From the NCBI GenBank assembly GCA_965227535.1, contig OZ245761.1, positions 2,232,001 through 2,296,000 of the forward strand: a DNA stretch of 64,000 nucleotides, written 5' to 3'. The translations under genes were made by a program, and so were the position numbers. This document shows positions 49,490-58,833 of the stretch, piece after piece. Position 1 is the first letter of the stretch; the number at the start of each line of letters is the position of its first letter. Source of the DNA: SZUA-430 sp965227535 (GTDB lineage: Bacteria > Pseudomonadota > Alphaproteobacteria > Micropepsales > Micropepsaceae). A model generated the notes under the pieces. That model was not told the origin of the DNA, did not search any database, and saw only the letters and a list, made by a program, of their open reading frames with translations.

Positions 49490-51364
49490 TCAGGCCCTCT
49501 GGTTCGCAACCGCGGCGGTGCGCGACGGCGGCACGAACAGCTTCTGACGCGCCGGATCGCGCTGCGCGACGAGGGTCATGACATCCTTGGCGATCGGGGC
49601 CGCAGTCTTCGACCCGCCGCCGCCATGCTCGACGACCACCGAAATCGCATAGCGCGGCTTGTCCACCGGCGCGAAGGCGATGAAGAGCGCGTGATCGCGG
49701 AACTTCCACGGAATCGAATCCGCACTGCGCCCGCGCAGATCGGCGGTCAGCCGGCGTACCTGCGCCGTGCCGGTCTTGCCCGCCATGTCGAACCCTTCGA
49801 TGTCGATGCGCGAGCGCGCGCCGGTGCCGCCTTGATTGGTCACCGCGTCCATGCCGCCGTGCACGATCGCCACATGCGCGGGATCGAGTCCCATGTCCTC
49901 GGGCGGCGGCAACACGCGCTCCACACCGCCGAACGAACGGATCACGTGCGGCATCACCGCCTTGCCGCCGTTGGCCAGCCGCGCCGTCATCACGCATAGC
50001 TGCAACGGCGTCGTCAGCACGGCGCCCTGTCCGATGCCGACATTGAACGTATCGCCGTCGCGCCACGTATCCTTGCGCGCGCGCAGCTTCCATTCCGGAT
50101 CGGGCATCAACCCGCTCTTCTCACCCGGAATCTCAAGGCCATAGACTTGGCCGAGACCGAACTTGCGCGACATCGCCGCGATCGCCTCGATCCCCGTGCG
50201 CCGCGCGCATTCGTAGAAATAGCTGTCGCACGACTGCTTGATCGCCTGATGCATATCAACCGAGCCATGCCCGCCGCGCTTCCAGCAGTGGAACACATGG
50301 CTGCCCAACGCCCGCGCGCCCGAGCAATGCACGCGCATGTTCGGTGTCATCGCGCCAGACGCCAACGCAGCGAGCGCCACGATCGGCTTGTATGTCGAAC
50401 CCGGCGGATAAATGCCGGTGATCGCCTTGTTGAGCAGCGGCTTCAGCTCGTCTTCGTTGAGCTGCTTCCAAATCGTCGGCGACACCGTCCCCGTAAATGC
50501 GTTGGGATCGAACCCCGGCGCCGAAACGATGGAAATAATCTCGCCCGTCTCGACATCCATCACGACGACGGAACCGCTCTGACCGACGAGCTTCTCCTGC
50601 GCGATCTTCTGAACTTCCATGTCGAGCGACAGCACGACGTCTTGACCGGGCGTGCCTTCGCGCCGCGACAGCTCGCGGATCACACGCCCATGCGCATTGA
50701 CCTCGACGTTCGAAGCGCCAGGCGTACCGCGCAACGCGTCGTCAGCGGCCTTCTCGACGCCCGAGCGCCCCATGCGAAAACCCGGCAGCGACAACAGCTC
50801 AGGCTGCTTCTCGATATCCTTGTCGGTGACGCCCGCGACATACCCCAACACGTGGCTGAGCCACGCGCCGTAAGGATACGACCGCAGTTCGCCAACGTCG
50901 GGCACGACGCCGGTCAGATCAGGCGTATTGATGTTGACCTTCGCGAACTCTTCCCATGACAGTCCTTCGACCACGAGCACGGGATTAAACTTCTTGCCCC
51001 GCCTGATATCGCGCAACACGCGTTGAATCCGTTGCGGCGACAAGTTCGGCACAATCGTGGCCAACTGCTCCAACACCGCGCGCGGATCCTTCGTCTGCTC
51101 CGGCACCAGCAGCACGCGGAAATTCTGCGCGGTGTTCGCAAGCTCGACGCCAACGCGGTCGTAAAGCCGCCCGCGGCGCGGCGCGACCAGCTGCAAATTG
51201 ATGCGGTTGTCTTCGGCCAGCATCGCGAACTGATCGTTCTGCAAGACCGAAAGCTGAAACATCCGCCCTGTCAGCAGCGTGAAGAGGCCCAGCGTCCCCG
51301 CCGACACGAGCGCCGTGCGGCGTGAGAACGCGCGATAACGAACACTTTCGCGGCCGTCCATCAT
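49490..51364 (-). CDS. mrdA: penicillin-binding protein 2 (transpeptidase)
   Basis: 624 residues from ATG 51364 (AGGAG nine bases upstream). One N-terminal membrane helix (TALVSAGTLGLFTLLTGRMFQL), a pedestal domain and the transpeptidase domain with SxxK in PPGSTYKPIVALAAL, SxD in KQSCDSYFYECARR and KTG in DMAGKTGTAQV. It cross-links peptidoglycan for cell elongation with RodA. It lies between mreD (13 bases) and rodA (4 bases). Confidence 0.95.
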   Translation of the reverse strand: MMDGRESVRYRAFSRRTALVSAGTLGLFTLLTGRMFQLSVLQNDQFAMLAEDNRINLQLVAPRRGRLYDRVGVELANTAQNFRVLLVPEQTKDPRAVLEQLATIVPNLSPQRIQRVLRDIRRGKKFNPVLVVEGLSWEEFAKVNINTPDLTGVVPDVGELRSYPYGAWLSHVLGYVAGVTDKDIEKQPELLSLPGFRMGRSGVEKAADDALRGTPGASNVEVNAHGRVIRELSRREGTPGQDVVLSLDMEVQKIAQEKLVGQSGSVVVMDVETGEIISIVSAPGFDPNAFTGTVSPTIWKQLNEDELKPLLNKAITGIYPPGSTYKPIVALAALASGAMTPNMRVHCSGARALGSHVFHCWKRGGHGSVDMHQAIKQSCDSYFYECARRTGIEAIAAMSRKFGLGQVYGLEIPGEKSGLMPDPEWKLRARKDTWRDGDTFNVGIGQGAVLTTPLQLCVMTARLANGGKAVMPHVIRSFGGVERVLPPPEDMGLDPAHVAIVHGGMDAVTNQGGTGARSRIDIEGFDMAGKTGTAQVRRLTADLRGRSADSIPWKFRDHALFIAFAPVDKPRYAISVVVEHGGGGSKTAAPIAKDVMTLVAQRDPARQKLFVPPSRTAAVANQRA

Positions 51365-51377
51365 GGGCAGGCGCTCC

Positions 51378-51905
51378 TCACAACGCTTCCCGCGCAGTGG
51401 TCAACGTGCGCCGCATGAGAAGGAACACCTTCGACACCGGCCAATAGGCAACGAACGTCACCATCGCTTGCATGTAGATCTGCTGCGGCGGCAGCCAGCG
51501 CATGTAGACGATCGAGCCCAACACCCACGTCGCGACGGCAGCGAGTGCTGCGACAAGCGCAAACCCGATCCACGCGCCAAGCCCCGTGCGCCCCTTGAAG
51601 AACACGCGCTGCGAGAGCGTAAAGCCGTAAGCCAGCAGATAGATCAAAGCCCAAAATCCCGGCGGCGCGCCCGTCGCCAAATCCTGAACGAGCCCGAGCG
51701 CGAGCACCGCCCAGGGCGGCAGAAACGCCGGCCCCGATATCGCCCAGAAGAAGACGGCGATCAGCACGATGTCGGGCGTCGGTATGGGCAACAAATCCAT
51801 CGGCGCCATCAACGCGAACGTGGCGAGCCCGGTGACGATCACCGGCAACGAAAGCCACAGCCACCGCAACACCGTCAGAAGCGCAACCTGAAACACCTCA
51901 AGCAT
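51378..51905 (-). CDS. mreD: rod-shape-determining protein MreD
   Basis: 175 residues with five or six membrane helices. Recognised from the position between mreC and mrdA, length and the hydrophobic pattern with FFWAISGPAFLPPWAVLALGLVQDLATGAPPGFWALIYLLAYGF, typical of MreD. A component of the elongasome in the inner membrane. The ATG at 51905 lies ten bases after the mreC stop. Confidence 0.9.
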   Translation of the reverse strand: MLEVFQVALLTVLRWLWLSLPVIVTGLATFALMAPMDLLPIPTPDIVLIAVFFWAISGPAFLPPWAVLALGLVQDLATGAPPGFWALIYLLAYGFTLSQRVFFKGRTGLGAWIGFALVAALAAVATWVLGSIVYMRWLPPQQIYMQAMVTFVAYWPVSKVFLLMRRTLTTAREAL

Positions 51906-51914
51906 CGGCGCGCC

Positions 51915-52907
51915 TCACGTCGGCCGAACGGGCGTGGCCAGGGGCGCACCGGCCTGTGGCAACGGTTTCACGGGCGTCGGGGCAGGCGTCGTCGCCGCAG
52001 TCGGCTTTTTCGCAGCCGGCGCACCCGGCGTCGCCGGTGCGGCTTCCGGCGCCGGCTCATCGACGTCGACCGGCGCCGTGTACTGAAGAATGCGAACGAA
52101 GTCCGCGCGCCCCTCATTCGTGAAGAGCTCGACGCGTGGCGAGCGCGAACCGGCAGCGATCACGCCGACCGGCACACCCGGCGGAAACGCCCCGCCGTCC
52201 GGTGTGGTGATCACGCGCGCGCCAACGGTGATACGCGATCCGGGCGGCAGATATTCGAGAACCGGCAAACCCGTATTGTCGCCGACCAAAATGGCTTTCA
52301 GATTCGCACCCTCGATCATCACCGGGATACGACTGTTGAGGTCGGTCAACAGCAACACGCGCGACGACCGATGACCTGTGGTGATGACGCGCCCCAGCAA
52401 CCCGCGCTCGTCAACGACCGCCTGCCCTTTGACGATGCCCTGCCCGCCGCCGCCATTGATCAGCACGGTGCGCACGAACGGACCCGACGAGTCGGCGATC
52501 ACGCGCGCCGCCACGGACGTGACGGCGGCATCGGCCGGGATCTTTAGAAGCTCCTCATAGCGCTGCACTTTGCGCTGCAACGTCGCGAGGTCGCGCTGCG
52601 CCGCACGCAAGGCCTCGACCTCTTCGCGCAGCTTCTGATTTTCCGAATAGACCGTAAAGAACGAACTGACGCCCTCGCTCCACCGGCGCACTTCGGCCGA
52701 GGGACCCGACAGCATCTCCATGAAGGGCGCCGTCGCGTCGTTCAGCCAACCGCGCGCCTCATCGAAGGACGAGTCCTGCACCCGCGCCCAAACCAGAACG
52801 CCGAGCGCGGCGACCGTGCAAAGCACAAGGGCAAGATTGTTCGCGACGAGACCCAACGGGCCCCGATCCGAACCTCTCCGGCGCCTGCGATCCCACGCCA
52901 TCGCCAA
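51915..52907 (-). CDS. mreC: rod-shape-determining protein MreC
   Basis: 330 residues. One N-terminal membrane helix (NLALVLCTVAALGVLVWARV), a periplasmic coiled coil (about 90-130, ENQKLREEVEALRAAQRDLATLQRKVQRYEELL) and the two beta-domains of MreC (VINGGGGQGIVKGQAVVDERGLLGRVITTGHRSSRVLLLTD). A C-terminal Pro/Ala/Thr-rich extension of about 55 residues follows the family domain. Scaffolds PBP2 and MreB. Confidence 0.93.
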   Translation of the reverse strand: MAMAWDRRRRRGSDRGPLGLVANNLALVLCTVAALGVLVWARVQDSSFDEARGWLNDATAPFMEMLSGPSAEVRRWSEGVSSFFTVYSENQKLREEVEALRAAQRDLATLQRKVQRYEELLKIPADAAVTSVAARVIADSSGPFVRTVLINGGGGQGIVKGQAVVDERGLLGRVITTGHRSSRVLLLTDLNSRIPVMIEGANLKAILVGDNTGLPVLEYLPPGSRITVGARVITTPDGGAFPPGVPVGVIAAGSRSPRVELFTNEGRADFVRILQYTAPVDVDEPAPEAAPATPGAPAAKKPTAATTPAPTPVKPLPQAGAPLATPVRPT

Positions 52908-52972
52908 CGACTGTTACCTTTCGTCCGACACTTCGGGGCGCGTCAGCGAATCACGCGCCCACCCAGAATAAA

Positions 52973-54016
52973 TCAGTAGTAAACCGACGAAAGCACCTGC
53001 TTGTGCGTGTTGATGTGCTCAAGCACCTTGCCGGTCCCCAAAGCCACACAGGAAAGAGGCTCGTCCGCAATCGAGACGGGCAGACCCGTCTCCTCGCGCA
53101 ACAGCTGGTCGAGATTGGTGAGCAGCGCCCCGCCACCCGTCAGCACGATGCCCTTGTCGACGATGTCGGCGGCAAGCTCCGGCGGCGTCGCTTCGAGCGC
53201 AACCTTCACCGCCTCGATGATCTGACTGACCGGCTCCTGCAGCGCATCGGCAATCTGCGCCTGGCTGATCGAGATTTCCTTTGGCACGCCGTTCAGAAGA
53301 TCGCGCCCTTTGATCTCGATCCGAATCTCATGGCCCTTCTCCGGCGCGCGCGCGCAACCGATTTCCTTCTTGATCCGCTCGGCCGAAGCCTCGCCAACCA
53401 GAAGGTTATGGTGACGGCGGATGTAGGAGATGATCGCATCGTCCATCTTGTCGCCGCCCACGCGCACCGAACGCGCATAGACGATGCCACCCAAGGACAG
53501 CACGGCCACTTCCGTCGTGCCGCCGCCGATGTCGACGATCATCGAGCCCGTCGCTTCCGTCACCGGAAGGTCCGCGCCGATCGCCGCCGCCATGGGCTCT
53601 TCAATCAGATAAACGCGCCGCGCGCCGGCCGACAAAGCCGATTCCTGAATGGCCCGGCGCTCAACCGCCGTCGCGCCAGAAGGCACGCAGATGATGATCA
53701 TCGGATTGGCGAACGAACGGCGGTTGTGAACCTTGCGGATGAAGTGCTTGATCATCTCTTCCGCGACTTCGAAGTCGGCGATGACGCCGTCGCGCATCGG
53801 GCGGATCGCTTCGATGTTGCCGGGCGTACGGCCCAGCATCATCTTCGCGGCGTTGCCGACTTCCAGCACCTGCTTCTTGCCGTTCTTGTTCATGATGGCG
53901 ACGACGGACGGTTCGTTCAGAACGATGCCGCGTCCCTTCACGTAGACCAACGTATTGGCGGTCCCAAGGTCGATCGCCATGTCCGACGACAGCATTCCAA
54001 GCAAACTCGAAAACAT
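52973..54016 (-). CDS. mreB: rod-shape-determining actin homologue MreB
   Basis: 347 residues. Bacterial actin forming membrane-bound filaments that guide lateral wall growth. Motifs: phosphate 1 MAIDLGTANTLVYVKGRGIVLNEPSVVA, phosphate 2 MIVDIGGGTTEVAVLSLGG, adenosine GIVLTGGGALLTNLDQLL. The N-terminal FSSLLGMLS forms the amphipathic membrane helix. First gene of the mre-mrd operon; a 65-base gap leads to mreC and the next gene upstream is leuA (68 bases). Confidence 0.97.
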   Translation of the reverse strand: MFSSLLGMLSSDMAIDLGTANTLVYVKGRGIVLNEPSVVAIMNKNGKKQVLEVGNAAKMMLGRTPGNIEAIRPMRDGVIADFEVAEEMIKHFIRKVHNRRSFANPMIIICVPSGATAVERRAIQESALSAGARRVYLIEEPMAAAIGADLPVTEATGSMIVDIGGGTTEVAVLSLGGIVYARSVRVGGDKMDDAIISYIRRHHNLLVGEASAERIKKEIGCARAPEKGHEIRIEIKGRDLLNGVPKEISISQAQIADALQEPVSQIIEAVKVALEATPPELAADIVDKGIVLTGGGALLTNLDQLLREETGLPVSIADEPLSCVALGTGKVLEHINTHKQVLSSVYY

Positions 54017-54084
54017 TGACTTCCTTCTCCGCCCGTTTTTATGGCGGACCGCCCCTCAGCGACCCGCCAACTGGTTGTTGTTCT

Positions 54085-55641
54085 TCAAATGCCTCGCATA
54101 GCGACCAACGCCTCAGGCGCTGTCTTCTGCCGCTTTACGAGAAGCTTGTTCAGTGCATGCACATAGGCTCTGGCCGCCGCGACCATCGTGTCCGTGTCCG
54201 ACCCGCGGCCCGTGACACTCTTGCCGTCCTCCGCAAGTCGCACAGTGACACCCGCCTGCGCGTCCGTGCCCTCGGTCACGGCGTGCACTTCAAAGAGCTG
54301 AAGCGTCGCCTCATGCGGGAACAGTGATTTGACTGCGTTGAAAATCGCATCGACCGGACCGTCGCCGCGCGCAACGCCAAGCCGCGTCTCGCCATCGACC
54401 GACAATTCCAACTCCGCACTCTGCGGCCCGAACGTGCCGGCCACGACGCGAAGGTTCACGAATTGGATACGATCCTGACCGCGCGCGATCTCATCGTCGA
54501 CAAGCGCCGCGATGTCCTCGTCGAACACGTGCTTCTTCTTGTCGGCCAAATCCTTGAAGCGCTTGAACGCATCTTCGAGCGCGTTCGAGCCCAACTCGTA
54601 CCCCATCGCCTCAAGCTTGTCCTTGAACGCGTGCCGTCCGGACAGCTTGCCCAGCACCAACGACGTCTTGGACACGCCGACGGATTCGGGGGTCATGATC
54701 TCGTAGGTCTGCGTGTTCTTCAGCATCCCGTCCTGGTGAATCCCGGACTCGTGCGCGAACGCGTTCTTGCCCACGATGGCCTTGTTGTACTGGATCGGGA
54801 AGCCTGTAACGTTCGACACCAACTTCGACGCGCGCGCGATCGACACGCTATCGATGCCAGCCGAATACGGCAGAATGTCGGCCCGCACCTTCAACGCCAT
54901 GACGATTTCTTCAAGCGCTGCATTGCCCGCCCGCTCGCCGATGCCGTTGATGGTGCATTCGACCTGACGCGCGCCCGCCGCCACGCCCGCGAGCGAGTTG
55001 GCGACCGCCAAACCAAGATCGTTGTGGCAATGCGTCGAGAAATTCGCCCGTTCCGCGCCGGGAACCTTGTTGATCAGCGCCCTGATCAACGCGCCGTACT
55101 CCGACGGGATCGCATAACCGACGGTGTCGGGAATGTTGATCGTCGTCGCACCCGCTTTGATCGCGGCTTCGACGCAGCGGCAGAGAAACTCGAACTCCGT
55201 CCGCGTCGCGTCCTCCGCCGACCATTCGACGTCGTCGACGTGGTTGCGCGCCCGCGTCACGCTGCCGATCACGGCTTCAAGCACCTGATGCGGCTCCATC
55301 TGAAGCTTGTGCTTCATATGAACGGGGCTCGTGGAGATGAACGTGTGGATGCGCGCGCGTTTCGCCGGCTTCAATGCCTCCGCCGCGCGGTCGATGTCCT
55401 TCACGCCCGCGCGCGCGAGACCGCAGATGACGGCCTTCTTCGCGCGCTTGGAAATTTCCTGCACGGCTTCAAAGTCGCCGTTCGACGAAATCGGAAAGCC
55501 TGCTTCGATGATGTCGACGCCCAATTCCTCGAGCATGTCGGCGATCTTGAGTTTTTCGTCGAGATTCATCGCCGCGCCCGGCGATTGCTCGCCGTCGCGT
55601 AAGGTTGTGTCGAAAATCAAGACGCGGTTCGAACTTGGCAT
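54085..55641 (-). CDS. leuA: 2-isopropylmalate synthase
   Basis: 518 residues. First committed enzyme of leucine synthesis, condensing acetyl-CoA with 2-oxoisovalerate. HMGL-like TIM barrel with FDTTLRDGEQSPGAAM, the HCHNDLGLAVANSLAG metal site, and GIHQDGMLKNTQTYEIM. The C-terminal LeuA regulatory domain (about 390-510) has the allosteric fold for leucine feedback. A leader peptide with four Leu codons lies 117 bases upstream (stop at 55758). Confidence 0.96.
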   Translation of the reverse strand: MPSSNRVLIFDTTLRDGEQSPGAAMNLDEKLKIADMLEELGVDIIEAGFPISSNGDFEAVQEISKRAKKAVICGLARAGVKDIDRAAEALKPAKRARIHTFISTSPVHMKHKLQMEPHQVLEAVIGSVTRARNHVDDVEWSAEDATRTEFEFLCRCVEAAIKAGATTINIPDTVGYAIPSEYGALIRALINKVPGAERANFSTHCHNDLGLAVANSLAGVAAGARQVECTINGIGERAGNAALEEIVMALKVRADILPYSAGIDSVSIARASKLVSNVTGFPIQYNKAIVGKNAFAHESGIHQDGMLKNTQTYEIMTPESVGVSKTSLVLGKLSGRHAFKDKLEAMGYELGSNALEDAFKRFKDLADKKKHVFDEDIAALVDDEIARGQDRIQFVNLRVVAGTFGPQSAELELSVDGETRLGVARGDGPVDAIFNAVKSLFPHEATLQLFEVHAVTEGTDAQAGVTVRLAEDGKSVTGRGSDTDTMVAAARAYVHALNKLLVKRQKTAPEALVAMRGI

Positions 55642-55656
55642 TGTCTCTCTCTAAGC

Positions 55657-55670
55657 CCGCTGGACAGCGG
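55657..55670 (-). promoter_or_regulatory. small hairpin before the leuA start codon
   Basis: CCGCTG-TC-CAGCGG (minus strand), 16 bases upstream of the leuA ATG and just before the AGAGAGA ribosome-binding region. May affect leuA translation. Confidence 0.4.
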
Positions 55671-55702
55671 TTTCGGTATCAGGCCCGGCTTCTTCTCTTC
55701 AT

Positions 55703-55764
55703 CCCCTAAGCACCGTCCGCGTCGCCGTTGGGCGTTCGATCGCGGACGCTCACGCGCCTAGGGG
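55703..55764 (-). promoter_or_regulatory. leuA leader stem-loop overlapping the leader-peptide stop
   Basis: Outer arms 55759-55764 (CCCCTA in the RNA sense) with 55703-55708 (TAGGGG), and inner arms 55741-55748 (CGTCCGCG) with 55714-55721 (CGCGGACG). The outer 5' arm contains the leader-peptide stop codon, so ribosome position would decide whether it folds. No T-run follows the stem on the minus strand. Confidence 0.55.
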
Positions 55765-55886
55765 CTTCTAAGAAGGAGTAGTCCGAGATCAACCCGAAGA
55801 GACAGGTGAGACGGGGTGGGCGCGCACAAACGCGAACGGAAGGCAAAAGCCCCCGCGATCACGTTGTCTGTGCGAACTGCACCCAT
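55758..55886 (-). CDS. leucine leader peptide of leuA (predicted)
   Basis: A 42-residue open frame from ATG 55886 with stop TAG at 55758. It ends LRVDLGLLLLRSP: codons CTA CTC CTT CTT at 55781-55770, with further Leu codons just before. A GTG at 55862 and a TTG at 55829 are alternative starts that keep the same end. The start lacks a strong ribosome-binding site. Four consecutive Leu codons directly before a folded leader and leuA are the hallmark of leucine-controlled attenuation. Inference: ribosome stalling on the Leu codons alters the leader fold. Confidence 0.6.
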   Translation of the reverse strand: MGAVRTDNVIAGAFAFRSRLCAPTPSHLSLRVDLGLLLLRSP

Positions 55887-56088
55887 ACGAACTTTGCCTC
55901 ACGCGCCAGCGTGGCTTGCCAGCGTTCACCATATGGCGTCGTCGTTAAGACCTCGTGAAACTCAAGGCCTAAACCCGCGCCGTTACAGCAGAATCATTAG
56001 AGCCAAACGCCCACGCGAGCAACGACAAAGCACGCTGATTTGCTAGACTTCTGAACAATTGTTGGTCACGCCTGCAGATAGGACTCAG

Positions 56089-56817
56089 GTGCCGGCACAG
56101 GAACTGGAAGCACGAATCGCCCTCGAACGCGACGGCTTTGCCATCGTGCCGAACGTGCTGGCGCGCACCCAAATCGACCGCCTACGGAGCGTTTTGGAGG
56201 CGCGGCCGGAGATCGCCCAGTCCCGCCGCGCCGGCGCCGTTTACGGCGCCCGCAATCTGCTCGACCTCGCGGAAGTGAGGAGTTTGGCCGACGATCCGGC
56301 GATCCGCCGCCTCGTCGAACCGATCGTCGGCATAAGCGCCATCCCCGTCCGGGCCCTCTTCTTCGACAAAACCCCGCAGGCGAATTGGCCCGTCCTCTGG
56401 CATCAAGACCTCACCATCGCGGTGTCGCAGCGTCATGACCGTGAGGGCTGGGGCCCATGGTCGACCAAGGCCGGGGGCATCCATGTCGAGCCGCCGGCGA
56501 CCCTGCTCGCCGCCATGCTGACGATCCGCTTCCACCTCGACGACTGCCACGCCGACAACGGTCCCCTGCGGGTCATCCCCGGCAGTCACGCCCGCGGCCG
56601 CTTGACCCGCGACGACATCAAGGCTCTGCGCGAGACCGCACCAGAACGAACCGTCACCGCCCAGCTGGGCTCGGCCCTGCTGATGCGCCCGCTCTTGCTG
56701 CACGCCTCCTCGCCGGCCAAACACCCAGACCGCCGCCGCATCGTTCACGTTGAGTTCGCACGTCTAGACGCCGTGCCGGCGCCGATCTCATGGTCGGCTA
56801 CAGGGGTCGCAACTTAG
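56089..56817 (+). CDS. phytanoyl-CoA dioxygenase-family protein
   Basis: 242 residues from a GTG at 56089 with AGGA five bases upstream; a TTG at 56059 would add ten residues. Non-haem Fe(II)/2-oxoglutarate dioxygenase fold: HxD iron motif in LWHQDLTIAV, and the distal His in LLLHASSPAKHPDRRRIVHVEFA, with the Arg for 2-oxoglutarate in the RRRI segment. The substrate is unknown. Divergent from leuA and its leader. Confidence 0.84.
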   Translation: MPAQELEARIALERDGFAIVPNVLARTQIDRLRSVLEARPEIAQSRRAGAVYGARNLLDLAEVRSLADDPAIRRLVEPIVGISAIPVRALFFDKTPQANWPVLWHQDLTIAVSQRHDREGWGPWSTKAGGIHVEPPATLLAAMLTIRFHLDDCHADNGPLRVIPGSHARGRLTRDDIKALRETAPERTVTAQLGSALLMRPLLLHASSPAKHPDRRRIVHVEFARLDAVPAPISWSATGVAT

Positions 56818-56826
56818 AGTAGCAAT

Positions 56827-57405
56827 TCAAATACCCTTCGCCTCTGCACGAGCTGGATGGCGACGCTGTTCATAAGCAGCAGTTGCAAAAAAAGCCGCAG
56901 CCAGTAGTGAGCCGAATGCCAGGAATATCGGGCCAAGCAAGTTTCGGATCGCGTCGTTATCACGGCGCCAGCTTTGCTGCACTTGTTCAAGCGAGCGAAT
57001 GCTCCGACCATCAACGATCACGGCATAGACTGGCACTTCGTCGCTCAGCCCAGTCTGTTCAGACGCCAAGAATTCGACTTTGGCACCGGATACAACGGCG
57101 CGAACGACGGCGTCGAGCTCGCCGGCTTTAGCGCCATAGCGAAAGGAACGCGGCTGCTCTTCAAGGACAACGGAAACTTCGCCGCCATCGTACTCGGTGC
57201 TTTGAACGACCCCGGCGATCGCGACAAGATCGGCGCGACGCGGAGGCTCCAAGGCCATCGGCAACGCCCACATGAACGCGGCCATGAAAACTCCGCATCC
57301 CAACACAAAAAAACCCAGCCCAACCGCCAGCCGCCAGTTCGCGCCCTCGGTCCACCAAAGCCGCCGATAAAGGGAAACGCGATTGCCGCTGTCCTTGGTT
57401 CGCAA
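56827..57405 (-). CDS. membrane protein of unknown function (DUF3592-like layout)
   Basis: 192 residues. Two membrane helices (about 29-50, LAVGLGFFVLGCGVFMAAFMWALP, and 153-175, NLLGPIFLAFGSLLAAAFFATAAY) enclose a beta-rich domain of about 90 residues (VQSTEYDGGEVSVVLEEQPRSFRYGAKA). This is the helix-domain-helix plan of DUF3592-like proteins, but no motif decides it. Convergent with the dioxygenase gene (9 bases). Confidence 0.65.
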   Translation of the reverse strand: MRTKDSGNRVSLYRRLWWTEGANWRLAVGLGFFVLGCGVFMAAFMWALPMALEPPRRADLVAIAGVVQSTEYDGGEVSVVLEEQPRSFRYGAKAGELDAVVRAVVSGAKVEFLASEQTGLSDEVPVYAVIVDGRSIRSLEQVQQSWRRDNDAIRNLLGPIFLAFGSLLAAAFFATAAYEQRRHPARAEAKGI

Positions 57406-57435
57406 GCCGATGCCCCCACTATAGCCCGACCGACT

Positions 57436-58623
57436 CTAAGTGCCGGCAATCGGCTTGACGAGTGATGCCGCCTTCTTGGCGTTGGTGCGCGCGACGTCGA
57501 TCGTCTCGGCGCGCGCCAACGCCACGCCCATCCGCCGCTTCTTGAACGCCTCCGGCTTGCCGAACAGCCGAAGCTCACTGCCCGGCACCGCGAGCGCCTG
57601 AGCCACGCCCTCGAAGGCAATTCCTTTGGCGTCCGCGCCGCCATAGATCACCGCGCTGGCCCCCGGCGTCCGCAAGCTCGTGTCGACCGGCAACCCCAGG
57701 ATCGCCCGCGCATGCAGAGCGAACTCGCTTTGATGTTGTGACACCAGCGTGACAAGGCCCGTGTCGTGCGGCCGCGGGCTCACTTCAGAAAACCAAACCT
57801 CGTCGCCTTTGATGAAGAGCTCGACGCCGAAAATGCCGGCGCCGCCCAGCTTGTCGGTGATCGCCTTCGCGATCGCCTGCGAGCGCTCTAAGGCAACCTT
57901 CGACATCGGCTGCGGCTGCCACGATTCGACATAATCGCCGTCGACCTGCACATGCCCGATCGGGTCGCAAAACGCCGTCCCGCCTGCATGCCGCACGGTC
58001 AGCAGTGTAATCTCGAAATCGAACTTGATCTCGGACTCGACGATCACCAGCGCTTGGCGGACGCGCCCCGCCGCCATCGCATAGTCCCAAGCCTTCGCGA
58101 CCTGGTCGCGATCCTTGATCTTCGACTGCCCCTTGCCCGACGACGACATGACGGGCTTGACGAAGCACGGATACCCGACCCCGCCGTCGATCGCGGCCTG
58201 CAATTCCTCAAGCGACGAACAGAACGCATAACGCGACGTCGGCAAGCCGCACTCTTCCGCCGCCAACCGGCGAATACGTTCCCGGTTCATCGTGATATGC
58301 GCCGCGTTCGCTGTCGGAATCACGCGCGCCAATCCGTCGGCCTCAATCCGAACAAGCTCGTCGGTCGCAATCGCTTCGATCTCCGGCACGACGAGATGCG
58401 GTCGCTCCTTGAGAACGAGATCGCGCACCGCCTTCGCATCCGTCATATCGATGACATGAGCCCGATGCGCGACCTGTTGCCCCGGCGCATTTGCATAGCG
58501 GTCGACGGCGATCACCTCGACGCCCAACCGCTGCAACTCGATCACCACCTCTTTGCCGAGTTCGCCCGAACCCAACAGCATGACCTTCGTCGCCGATGGC
58601 GAAAGCGGTGTCCCGATGCGCAT
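57436..58623 (-). CDS. purT: phosphoribosylglycinamide formyltransferase 2 (formate-dependent)
   Basis: 395 residues. ATP-grasp enzyme that makes formylglycinamide ribotide from GAR, formate and ATP. MLLGSGELGKEVVIELQRLGVEVIAVDRYANAPGQQVAHRAHVIDM is the PurT signature (rather than PurK); VKPVMSSSGKGQSKI is the ATP lid and FGVELFIKGDEVWFSEVSPRPHDTGLVTLVSQ the metal site. It is the last gene of the ilvC-GFA-small-membrane-protein-purT run. Confidence 0.95.
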   Translation of the reverse strand: MRIGTPLSPSATKVMLLGSGELGKEVVIELQRLGVEVIAVDRYANAPGQQVAHRAHVIDMTDAKAVRDLVLKERPHLVVPEIEAIATDELVRIEADGLARVIPTANAAHITMNRERIRRLAAEECGLPTSRYAFCSSLEELQAAIDGGVGYPCFVKPVMSSSGKGQSKIKDRDQVAKAWDYAMAAGRVRQALVIVESEIKFDFEITLLTVRHAGGTAFCDPIGHVQVDGDYVESWQPQPMSKVALERSQAIAKAITDKLGGAGIFGVELFIKGDEVWFSEVSPRPHDTGLVTLVSQHQSEFALHARAILGLPVDTSLRTPGASAVIYGGADAKGIAFEGVAQALAVPGSELRLFGKPEAFKKRRMGVALARAETIDVARTNAKKAASLVKPIAGT

Positions 58624-58626
58624 GAT

Positions 58627-58830
58627 CTATTCCCAGTGGTCGTCGTCGCGAAGAGCACGGTAATAGTCCCACGCGGCCCACACGGCAAAGCCCAGCGCAA
58701 CAAAAAGCGACCCCAGCCAAATCATCTGCACGATATGCTTGGGGATACCGAACACGTCCTGCGCCCACGCAACGCCAAGCCCCAACGCCACCGCCAAGGC
58801 CCCCAAGACAGCGCCGCGAATGACGCGCAT
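58627..58830 (-). CDS. small two-helix membrane protein
   Basis: 67 residues: two membrane helices (about 5-22 and 34-54) and an acidic tail (RALRDDDHWE). The first helix ends in AWAQD, so it may alternatively be a signal peptide, but it lacks further periplasmic sequence. No family recognised. It is spaced 3 bases from both purT and the GFA gene, inside one operon. Confidence 0.75.
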   Translation of the reverse strand: MRVIRGAVLGALAVALGLGVAWAQDVFGIPKHIVQMIWLGSLFVALGFAVWAAWDYYRALRDDDHWE

Positions 58831-58833
58831 CCT

